Shown: positions 39,201 through 51,200 of the stretch, in pieces
How positions within the stretch are numbered: position 1 is the stretch's first letter
How the letters are laid out: each line of letters starts with the position of its first letter
Assembly (NCBI GenBank): GCA_963971285.1
Contig: OZ020258.1
Span: forward strand, 12,048,614-12,112,613
Reading direction: 5' to 3'
DNA length: 64,000 nt
Source: Astropecten irregularis
Taxonomy: Eukaryota; Echinodermata; Asteroidea; Paxillosida; Astropectinidae
Position numbers and translations under genes: made by a program
The notes under the pieces: generated by a model
Seen by the model: only the letters and a program-made list of their open reading frames with translations
Databases searched by the model: none
Told to the model about the DNA's origin: nothing

Positions 39201-42200
39201 CTGAAACACCACCTTGAGGCGGCTAATCTCCTCCGGTACTGTTCTTCCGAACACAATGACATCGTCTAAATAGACGAGAAGAATTTCCCAATGTAGACCA
39301 CGGAGAACTCTCTCCATGAGCCTTTCAAATGTCGACGGCGCGTTACACATGCCAAAGGGCATGACACGCCAGTTATATAATCCACTCCTAACAACGAAGG
39401 CAGACTTCTCCTGCGCATCGTCGTCAAGAGCCACTTGCCAGTACCCTGAAGTAAGGTCCAGGGTTGAAAACCAGCATGATCCTGCGAGGGCATCAAGTGA
39501 GTCATCAATCCTTGGGATTGGAAATGCGTCCTTAACCGTCATGGCATTTAGTTTCCTATAGTCCACGCATAGTCGTTTCGTGCCATCCTTCTTTTTAACC
39601 AAAACAACATTGGAGGCCCACGGGCTACTTGAAGGTTCAATACGCCCTTCCTTAAGTAGGTTCTCAACTTGTCTACCTATTTCCACCTGCTCTGCTGCAG
39701 GGAACCTCCGTGGCCTCTCACGTCTTGGTCTTGCGTTCCCAGTCTCTATTGTATGCTTTATTAAGTCAGTGTGTCCAATGTCATTCCCGTCCCTTGAAAA
39801 AAACCTCCTTGTGCTCGATCAACAGTCCTGCTATCTGTACATGAAATTCTGGGTCAACCCCTTCGATACTCCTTAAGTATAGGTCCCTTAAGTAATCTGG
39901 TAATTCCTGCGGTTGTTTTCCTCCTGAGCAGTTCTGTTCTTCCACGTCCCCTTCCTGGACTTTTGTAAGAAATCCCGCCACACTTCCTGCCTTCACTACG
40001 CACTCCCGCCGTCCTGGATTAAACACCCGGATTGGCAATCTCCCTTCCTCTGGTTTAACTAGTAGCCTTGCCACCACCAGACCTCTGCTCATAAGTTCGC
40101 CTTCACCTGCCGACTCCAGTATCCCTAGTCCCGCTACTTCGGTAGTAACTCGGCCCAACACGAGGGCCTCGTGTCCAGGCGGCACCAAAGTTGTTTCCTG
40201 AACTACCACTCTGGCACAAAAATCCGCCCCTTGCTTGTCAGCACACTTGATGCGCTCGCCGTTCACAGTGAACGTCAAGTCCTTAAAATCCAGCCTTCCA
40301 TTGGTTGGCAGTAAAAAATCCATGCCGAGGATCCCCTCGACATCCAGTTGCGCCAATACAACACACACTGTGCTCACTGATCTCCCTACCTGGACTTCTA
40401 CCGTGGCAGTCCCCATTGTTTTGATTAAGGTTCCATCTGCTCCATGTACCTCGATGCCTTCAGTTTTCAACTGAGGTCTTCTCTCCTGTGGAATCCTGAA
40501 GTAAGTCGATGAAGAAAGTAGGGTGTTGGTAGCCCCTGTGTCGACCAACATGTTCACCTTCAAACCCCTGATCAACGCTGGTATAAATAGTCCACTGCCT
40601 TGGTTCTGTCTTAAAGTTGGCACCTGAAGGGTAGGTAAATCCTTCTTGAAACCCGAGGTTGCTCCCTCAAGGGTTTCTCCTTCGTGTAATTGTTGATCCC
40701 TTCTGCGGTCGATTACTCCGCTCCCGCCTTGAAGGTGGGTTTTCCCTGATTCTCTTGACCCTGTACTTGTTCCAGCCGGCTCACGGGTCCCTGAGACGAC
40801 TGACTGTCGTTTCCCGACTTCTTTGGTCGCCTGACCTTTTCCTTCCTGCAGTCTCTTGCAAAGTGACCCTTCTGTCTGCAGTTGTAGCACACATCTTCGG
40901 TACCCCATTCCCTGCCTGCAGACGGTCTCATCGTGTTCTTGTCTCTGGTTGGAGTATGCTCTCCCAACCGAGCAATTATCTGCTGGATAGCTTGATCTAC
41001 AGCTGTCTGGTTTACCGGAGCCCTTCCAGTGTCTTCCACAGTAGGCTCCTGAACCATCCTCACATACTTCTTTGCCCTGTCGGCAGCTCTCTGCTCCTCA
41101 ATCTTCAGATAACTCTCAGCAGCAAGGGCTGCTTCGATTGAATCCTTCAGGGTACTTGGCCTTGCCCTGAAAATTGCTTCCCTTATCTCTCTGCCGGCCA
41201 CTGAGTCCATGAAATGTCCTCTTGCCAACCGATCCCTTCCTTCCTCTGAAAACTCAGGGTAGGCTAACGCAGAGAGTTCCCTTATACTCTGCCCCAACTC
41301 TTGTAGAGTCTCTTTTTCTTTTTGGCGGCGATGTCGCAGTTCCATCAAGTGGTACTCCGCCTGTTGGCCTGGACCAAACCTCTGGTCCAACGAACGAATC
41401 AAATCCTGGAAGGAATATCTCTTTCCCTCCGTCTGGCAGCCCAACACACTTAAGGCTGGCCCCTGAAGGCTTGCAGCAAGGAAAACCTTTGCTTGCTCCT
41501 CATTCCATTCATTGGCCACTCGACAGGCCATGAAGTGTGCCTTGTAATCCTTCCATGGCACTTTGCCGTTGAATCTTTCCGGACAGATGTTCGGTTTCTT
41601 CAACTTCAGCTTAATTGGATCAGCCACGTCTTCCTTGACTGGCTCCCTGAGGTCTGCTCCTGCAGGCACCTCATGTTTACTCGTCCAAGTTGGACAATCC
41701 CCTCTACTCGTAGAGGTCGCCGACGTATTTGCCGGTGTCGCTGGCACTGTTCCTAACGGTGACAGCCTAGGTGTTGCCGAAAATAACTGCGGCGTTGACA
41801 TTCCCACTGAAACATCAAATTCCCTTCGCCTTGATTCCAGCAACTCCTCTCTCATATTTTCCACTTCGTCCTTAAGACGTTTCCTTTCCCGGATTGAACC
41901 CCGAAGTAATTCTTCCGCCCCTTGTACGTCCATCCTTAAGGCGGCAAGCTCTTCCTCTATCTGAACCCTGTCCAGTGGTTCCATCCCTTAAGTTAATTTC
42001 CAGATTTACTGATGCACGTTTCAATCCCACTTCTGACACCAATGTGGCGCCGACCGACTCTGTCGCCAAGGTCGATCCGGCCTCCCGACCAACCCTTCGG
42101 TAAGCCCAGACGAGCGGCTGTCCAGGTAGACTTTGGTGGCGGGTCCGTTTGGAGTGCCGTATGCCGCCGACACGTGCTGCTCAGTCTCCTTGAGGATCTC

Positions 42201-45200
42201 ACTCAGGGACGGACTTAAGGGACTGACTTAAGGAACAGACTTAAGGGAACTTCCTTAAGGATGTGACACGACAGAGCAGTGAATCAGTCGGACAATTGCA
42301 ATCTCTGAATTCAATATGCAATCAATGCTTTAATTACTGATCTTCTCTGAATAATTGGCAAGAAACTCCTTAATCAAATAATCAATTATAATGGACAATA
42401 AGTGAGTAGCACCTATACGTGGCGAGTGTGGACGTCAACGGTACAAGCAGCTGGAACACGACCAGCCCTACTGTCCCACAACTAAGTACAAACCGCCCGA
42501 GATCCCGAGCCAGCACACAGACCAAATTCCCCCGGAGAATAATCAACAGATCCCTCGTGCGTCCCCAGCTCCCAATCCCCTATGGTTTCCAAAACCCCGC
42601 AGTTATGCACTTACATAAACAGCTCGACAGCTCCTGTACCGCGACTCCCCACTCCAATCGGAACTTACGAAACACGTGTCTGTTCCCTTCGACGTCCCGG
42701 TGTGAACTCCCCGTTCACGCGCGCTCCCACAGCCAACCGCTGGGGGCGCTGTTTCAACTAGCTCATTATAATAACTAATAACAAGCACACTGTTTCGCTA
42801 CAGTATAATACATTCAGTTTCAGAATGCTGTACAGTGAAAAATCACCTAGAATTAAACATAGGGAAAATCTATACAAATGAACCACCTTAAAAACAGAAA
42901 AAATATAGAAAAATTCATTTTGCCACATTACAACTATTTCAAACAAGAACTAGACATTTAAGTGTTCGTGGACGAACACGGAGCTGTTCCGACTTATTTA
43001 AGCAGCTTTATAAGCTCTGATGACGTCATGATGATGTCACGGTCAATTTCAAAGCAGCATACATATCTAAAGGATCGAACAAAGCTTTTGCAAAAAGAAT
43101 CATATAGCATTTGTCGTTCTCGAGATAAGCTGCAAATACAAAATCAGCCTTTTTGATGACGTCATGATGATGTCACGGTCAATTTCAAAGCAGCATGCGC
43201 ATCTAAATGATGATATAAAAGCTTTTACATTTCTGTAGCATTTATCGTTGGTTACAAAATTTGCCAATTTAATTTTCAAATGACTGTGATGTGGTTAATT
43301 AAATAAGAATTTTAACAAACTCAGTCTTTTCAGAAATTTCAGCTTATAAGCTTTCATAAGATAAGCTGATAAGAAGTCTAAGATTAAAAAAGATTAGGAA
43401 TAAACAAACTTACATGTACTATACTTAAGCTATGGAAGGATGCCGATAAAGAATAATCATAAAAACCAGAACGAAAACTAAACCTGTTCCGACATCGGAA
43501 ATGTTGGAATAGCTAAAAATAAAGACGCACACTCACTGAACTCATTGTCTTTATAACTTCTTCATGCTAGTGGAATTCCTATTGTGAAATAAAGTTGTGG
43601 AGGATTCGCCTAAATAACCCTGTATTGAGTATTCTTTATACAGTTATCTGACCTTTATGACCAGACATTCACGTCTGGGCCTAATGTGTTTGCAACATTA
43701 TTAGAATGCGGGCATTATTTGACATTTAATAGGCCATATGTTTATGATAGCGTGGGCGGTCTTTCCACACCATATGTTGAGTTATGACTAGCATGTTAAA
43801 ATATCACAATTGTGTTTTAGAATTTGAAAGAGTGGGATTTATTCAAAGTTTCAAACTCACTTGATTTGTACATTTGCTCTTTTTCTGCAATTTCCTCTTG
43901 AAAAGAGCATAGAATTCCTCTAATTAAGGAGATATAAGCAATTACAACAGCTGTTGGATACCAAATAGTGCTTCTTATGTATGGTGTTTGAGTATAGTAT
44001 GATATCATTTGGCAATTGACAGGCACTCCGTGCATATAATGTCACCAGTGGTACAGACTCGCGACAAAGCCCATCATGTTCACTGAATTGAGAATCTATA
44101 GCGTGCCCAGGCCTTCACAATTTGGAACTGACGCGGCGGCTCCTGTAGCCATAACCATGTTAATTGCTACTATCTCGCTACAAAACGGCTCTCATAGCAT
44201 ACATCTGATATATAGCGCCCTCTATGATGGCTCAGTTGGTAGAGCGCCTGTACGGTATTCAGGAGGTCGCCGGTTCGAATCCTGCTCCAGTCAATTTTTC
44301 TTCAAAGTTCACTTTTCAATGACTTTAATTTCAGTCAGTTTCCCTTGTGGTTATTTGATGATTATGTAAATTAAAAAGCGGTTTCCTCTTTGAGTGATCC
44401 CCCATGTACCATTCTCAGGTTGCAGCATTGCTGCGTGTATCGTTGAAATGATCCCTGGGATATGGTGGTGTGTAGGCGTGGTTTCATGGCTTCTGACTGC
44501 CAAACGAACAAAGATAATTGACTATTTGGGACACCACCAATGTAGGGCTGGATGGCTCAGTTGGTATAGCGCCTGTACGGTATTCAGGAGGTCTCCGGTT
44601 CAAATCCCGCTCGAGTCAATTTTTCTTTGTTCACTTTTCAATATCTTGAATAGCGCTCTGCCCTAATGACGTCACAAAATCCCCGGATGTCAGACAAGCA
44701 TTGTCTCACACACGTGTATGCATGCGCACACGTACACACGTTTGCATGGTTGCAATGTTTATCTGAGATCGGGTGCTATTTTTAGTGCAAGTGCGGAGCG
44801 CTATTGACATTGAATTGATAAAACAGCTAGCCCTTCAGTTATAGCTCAATCCACAAATTTGTGATTTTTTTAAGCTGATGAATGTCCTGATGAGGAAGAC
44901 GAAAGGGCCCACCTACTTCAAAGCTGTGAAAGACTTCCTGCAAGAGCAGTCCACAGTGGAGAATCGCATACCCCAGCAGTGCACCGTGAAGCTAATAAAG
45001 AAGATAGCCATTGTAATGCAAGAGGTAAATTAAAAATGTGCATGTTTTATTGCGCACAGTCGTCAAGATACATATCATATGTTTATCTTTACTTGTATGT
45101 TTTTATCCTTTTGTCCTGTAGGCTTTGAGAAAGATCCAGCTAGGATCCAAATGCGTCAGGCCCTCCTAGCTCCAAACATTTTATAAATTTCAGGTCATTT

Positions 45201-48200
45201 TTTGGCTAATGAGCAGTTTGCAGCTTGTATTTATTCAATACAAGTAATAAGCTGCTGAAAACTGCTCATCAGCCAAAATGACCTGATATTGTAACGCCAG
45301 GCCCTCCTAACCCCAAGGTCCTCAAACTGCGGTCTGTTCATAATTTGATTTGCCATGAAATAAAAACAGACCTGTGAAATATTCAGCTCAATTGATCATT
45401 GGAAACAGTAGAAAACAGTGAAAAACCTTTGCAATTGTTACAAAAAATTGAGTGGTAACTGTAATTGTGAGGTTTGGATGTCGAAGATCAATACTGTTTA
45501 CTGTTTTGTTTTACTCATTTCTGGAAAAATACCGCTTTTCAGGCAGAAGCTTTTAACAGCATGTTTGTAATCATGTTTGCATGTAAGCATGTTTGTGCCA
45601 GGACAGGTCTATCTGTATAGCTTGTAAGTTATACATCTGTAAACATAGTATGATGCTACTTTTAACAGTTGTTGCAGTTGATTTTGGAGACACTACATGT
45701 CTGTGCAATAATTATAAGGGTTTGTATTGCACACATTCAAAGGTCTCTGTAAAATTAAAATTTTAAACTTGTATTGGATTTTTGTGGAAGTTTAAATTGT
45801 AAATTTTAATAAAAGTTTAAATTTGTTATGAATATTGATGATTTTGGTCGGGAAATAGATAATATGCAAATTAGGCTTGCCCTTCACATACGTGGATAAG
45901 CACGTGGATAAGCACTGTATACTCGGTGAAGGAAGCCTAATTCGCATATTATCTATTTCCCGACCAAAATAATCAATATTCATGATTTACTGCAGAACCC
46001 GCCGCGATATTGGATTCGATTCACCCTGCAGACCCCAGCTAGCTCGGTGGCCTAGCAGGTAAGGCATCTGCACTAGTAAGCAGGAGGTCGTGGGTTCGAA
46101 TCTCAACTGAGCAAGCATGTGATTTTTTCTCACATGCTCTCACAAGCACTGAGTATACAGTGCTCATCCATGTCGGTGAAGGGCAAGCCTAATTTGCATA
46201 TTTTAAATTTGTTGTTATTCCATGTAGGAGCTTGCCAAGAAACAGTTCCAGAATGTCAGCGTTATAGTCAAAGCTGTCCAATTTGTCGCCCGTTTCCGAG
46301 ACTTCCCATCCGGGCTCGAAGTGCTCATGTCCAACGGTTTAGTCAACCTACTTGGTAAGTCTCTTTCGGTTCTCCTCAGAAACTTGGGTGCTCCAGTGCA
46401 GTGTTGTATCCGATTCCACAACCTCCGAGGCCAAGGATGAGTCAGAGTCTTGGGTCTCCAAAGTCTCCCATTGGTATGTGGATCGGTTTGCGGAAACACC
46501 ATGTGAGAATTGTTTGTATTTTTGCACTTCTGTTTCGTTCGCACTTCTCGTATTGTCTGAACGTTTTGTCTAGCCTGTTCTACTCCTCATCACTTCAGCG
46601 ATAATCACATTACATTTATAATAAAATGCATTTGTGAGGTTCCACTTATAGTCGATCCGTTTTGTTTTGTTTTCAACAATGTTCATTGAAGGCTATGTAT
46701 TGGATGAGACGCAGAAGTTTTTATCTCTCTCGGATGGATCCAGGGAAGACCCTGCCGCTGACTCCCTGATGGAGGTGATTCTGGAGACAATCAACGTGAG
46801 TAGAGCATGATGCTGGTGGAGAAACACGATGAAATGTTAAAAGTCTCCCCCAGAAAATATTCTTACCTTATCCTCTTCGGGCCCACTGGCCCATATTAGG
46901 CTGCAAGTTTCTTCCTCCAGTCAGCCCTGTCCACGGCTACAGCTTTGGCTTCCCTCCAAATGCCTTTTTAATAATGCTAATATAAAAAACCTTTCAAAAT
47001 GCGTTCGTCTCAAAGAATCAAGGGGTTTCATTTTTTTCAACCAAAGTAAACAGGCAAATTAATTTGAAGAAAATGGGTAAAAGAAACTTATAATGTTTAT
47101 ACCTGTTCCGATTTTTAAGGACGTGGCTGACTTCAGTGAGGAGGCCAAGAATGAGTCATTGGATTTCTTCACGGGGAAACTCATTGGACTGTTGGTCAGC
47201 ACCGAGGTGAAGTTCCAGCCTCGCATGGAAGCAGTGCGAACCCTCAATTTGCTCCTGGAGGGATGTCTGAATGAGGTCATCTATGAAGTCCGGGAACACC
47301 TGCCAAATGGCCAACTCATGTAAGATATGAAAACTCTGCTTATTTGTTTTTACCTTGCAAGTCACGCTATAGCTCACCGCAGTGTGACGTCATTCCAACA
47401 GGCTGGCCTTGGGACAATGAAAACAAAGCAGCAAGTTTTATGGTTTTTAAGACAAAAAGCTGCCAGGATTGTTTAATCTTAGTATGCGGTACTTCAAAGA
47501 AGGATTATTGTCTGAGGACAAACTATGACTCGACGATGGCAGTCATACAGAATATGATCTCTGCTTCTTGACAAAAATACTCCGGGAAAACAATTCTGAA
47601 TCGCGATTCAAGATGGACGGTTTGTAAGTGATTTGTCTGTAGCTTTCGCCATCTGCACGTTGGTTTTCATCGGTTGTCAAGTTCATGAGAATGAAAGTAC
47701 CCGGATGTCTGCTGTGATCTATACATGAAATTGTCAAATTATAGTAAAACAATGACTAGGAGCACCAAGGCAATGACTGGGAGAACTATAATGCAGTGAT
47801 GAGGAGCACAAAGGCAGTGAGTACGGCTACCATTAGGCAAAGACCCTATTAAGGAATCAAGCCAGTGAATAGGGGTACTACAGCAATGACTGGGGGCACC
47901 AAGGCCTAGCCATGGGCACCAACGCAATGACAAGAAGTACGTACCAAGGCAATGAACAGGGGTACTAGAGAAATGATGTGGTACATCAAGGCAATGACCT
48001 GGGTCCACCATTGCCTCCCTGAAGTTCCATATTAAGGTTCAGTGACCAGGGGCCAATTTCATAGAGCTGCTTAGCACAAAAATTCGCTAAGCATGACATT
48101 TCTGTCTTTGATAGTAAAAACAGGATTAACTCCAAATTTCCATGTGCTGTGTATCACTTGTGATTGTTCTTTGGCTGTTGTTCGCTGACCATGAATATCA

Positions 48201-51200
48201 AATAGAATTTTCAGTGGTGGTTTGTTCTATTGCTAAAGCAATTTTTTGTGCTAAGCAGCTCTAATTGAAAATGGCCCCAGTTTGCCACACTGACTGAGCT
48301 ACACCACACGTTTATTTTCAGCAATCATTTTCAAATCCCTTTTTCCACAGGTCATCGTTGGCCAGCTTAATATGCACAGCAGGTGACTTTGAGATGCAGG
48401 TTGCTTGCACTGAGTCCTTGGCAAGACTGGTAAACAGATCGGACAGCCATAACTCTGAACTAATCCAAGGCTGGTTTGCAAATGTGGACTTTGCTGACTC
48501 CTTCATATCTATAAAAGATGAGGCATTTGAAACAGTAAGTTCCATTATTGCTTCTTGTCTTCTTCCATTGGTGCCAAAAAATTCCAACCACTTAAAAACT
48601 TACCCAGACTATCTTTACTTTTAATATGTATGCCTCAACATAATTTTGTATTTTGTAAAATTGAGTCCCTTCCCCCCCCCCCTTTTTTCTTATGACTTTC
48701 ACAAGTGCGTTATTTCATGAACAGGGCCTAATTTCATGGAATTCGTTACCGTTAATAAAAATTCTTTCCTTACGTTAGCAGAATTTATTTGCTTACGGCC
48801 GGTTAGCGTATTGCACGGGATTGTTTTCTTTTTGGTACGGTAAGCAAGGATTTTGTGCAGAATGCATATGACAGCGCATTAGCAGAAAATAGTCACGGAT
48901 GCCAAGAAATTCTTTTGCTAACCGAAAAGTCTTGCTTACGGATTCCATGAAATAGATTTCATGCGTAGCAGTGCCCGTAAGCACAAAAATAAACCATAAC
49001 GGATTCCATGAAATTGGGCCCAGGTTAGATCAAAGTTTGAGAGCTGTCCTGCAATATATATCCTTTAAACCATTCTGTATGGAATATTTCTTGATGCGTT
49101 CTGTTTTTTAAAGTAAGTTGATACATACGTTTTGTTAAATTTCAGGATTGTCGCAAGTTCTTGAACTATGTGAATGAATCTTACTCAAGTAAACAAAGGT
49201 AAGTGTGTTTTTTATTGTATTGTTGAGAAAGTTTTGTTGAAAAATGGAGTCCATGTCTACCAGTATATAACAAGAAATGAAGCTTCTGTACGTTTGCCAA
49301 ATCAACAAAGATAGTTGACAATTTGACACTGCCAACATAGTCAAGGAGCAAAGGGGCCGTCCATAAAGTATGTGCGCACGGAGGGGGGGGGGGGGGAAGG
49401 GTTGTTACGTACGCCATGCATACAGGGGGGGAGGGGGGGTTCAGGCCAATGCGTACCGTACGCAAACGAAAAATTTGCATAATCATTTCGCGCGAAAAGA
49501 GAGGGGAAAAAACTAGAAAAAGCACCAGGATTGATTTGTTTTTCCTTTTTTTCTTATTCAACATAATAAAAAATAGCAAAATATAGGCCTACATCTGTAA
49601 ATGTGTAAAAACCTGTTACACTTTAGTCATTCTTTTCAAAATTTGAAAGTGACGTACGTCCGTCCAAATAACGGTACCGGCCCGGATTATTGTGACATAT
49701 TAATGATGCTAAAGCAAGGTACTACGAGAAGTGAAAAACCTAATGTGAAATGTGTATGCGTACAGGGGGGGAGGGGGGGTTGGGACCGCTGCGTACGCCT
49801 TGCGTACAGAGGGGGGAGGGGGGTCAAAAAAGTCGGAAGATCGTGCGTACGTACTTTATGGACGGCCCCAAAGTTCTGAAAACCCTCTTATTCAGGTGTT
49901 AGCTCAACACCCACTACATAAGGTTTGACTTCAAAAAGAGGAAGTTTAAACCATTAACAGCTTTGCTAGGTTGTATGTGGCTTCAAATTGTGGTATCACT
50001 TTTGAGAAAATGTGGTATCATTTGAGGAGCAACAAAAAACTAGATTCACTTTAATTCCCACAATGCAACTGAAAAAAGGGGCGTGGTCGTATTTTCTAAT
50101 GACCAACCAAGTCCTTGATATGTATTTTGGAGAATGATTATGTGATTATATAATTTATTATCCATTCACAGAGAAATAGCATTTAAAAAAATAAGTCAGA
50201 GGCAAGAGCTTCAACCTATTTTTTGAATTTTCTTTTTTATAATATTTGTTTGGAAATATTATAATAATTTTTGGGAAATATTACACAAAAGTGCTACCAC
50301 AATTTGAGGTCACATAGTACCTAGAAATGTTCCCTGAGGTCTGCTCCATCAATTTCTTAAGTCAGACCTTAGATGTAGTAGGAGTTGAGAATTTTTTCAT
50401 GGTCCATGCTCCTTGTCTATAAGGTTGGATAGCTCAGTTGGTAGAGAGCTGGTACGGTGTTTCAGGGGTTGTTGGTTTGAATCCCACTCCAGTAAATTTG
50501 TCTTTGTTCACTTTTCATTGACTTAAAATTAATCCAGTCAGTTTCCTTAATAGTGTAGTGGTTATTTGATGATTCTAATAATTGAAATTGTTATGTATTT
50601 TTGTGACAACGCTCTATCTCTCACACATTCTCTCCAACTCTTGCAGTGTGTATTCCATGCCTTGCATCAGTGCGTATCTGGGATCCTCCTTCAAGGTATA
50701 GTGTGGAGATAGTCTTTAACGTATGATTTTAGGAAACATAGGCCGTGTCCCAATTCTCTGGCTGCGACCGCAAATAACACACAAGTCTATGGAAATGGCT
50801 GTAGTCACTAGCTAGTGGCTGCCATAGGTACATGAGTAATTTGCAGCCGCAGCCAGAGAATTGGGACACAGCCTAAATCAGGATGGTGCTTGTTTGATAC
50901 TTTCTGTGTAAGCTAAAATGCCGACACCACAATCGGACGTCACAATTTGTGCCGCTGGTAATTGGCTGAAGTTTAAACCATGATCAAATCTGTGTGCATA
51001 TTACAATTTTGCTAAACACATCAAGTCTGTTTTGAAGAAAGATTTGAGGCTTTGCCTGGTGACAATTGGTACGTGGATCGGTTTGCGGAAACACCATGTA
51101 AGAATCGTTCGTACTTTCACATTTCTATTTCGTTCGCACTTCTCATAAGGTCTCAATGTTTCGACTAGTCTGCTCTAGTCCTCATACAGTCTGGTGTTTC

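Larger units (their letters stand above)
34147..42802 (-). mobile_element. Complete Ty3/gypsy-type LTR retrotransposon with a zinc-finger third ORF
   Basis: 8656 bp, transcribed from the minus strand. Order in its own sense: 5' LTR 42043-42802, primer binding site 42023-42041, gag 40713-41984, protease 39781-40908, RT/RNase H/integrase 36672-39797, third ORF 35490-36524, purine-rich tract before 34906, 3' LTR 34147-34906. Flanked by GTAT at 34143-34146 and 42803-42806. The LTRs (TGTGG..CTACA on the plus strand, hence TGTAG..CCACA in element sense) are the same length, and I found one base difference. Order RT-RH-IN and a GPY-type integrase end without chromodomain fit Metaviridae. Sits antisense in the first coding intron of the SYCP2-like gene. 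Probably young; one frame break (see protease) may make this copy non-autonomous or be a sequencing error. Confidence 0.95.

Noticed and set aside
34147..42802. Endogenous retrovirus with env
   Set aside because: The third ORF has zinc fingers and no signal peptide, cleavage site or membrane span.
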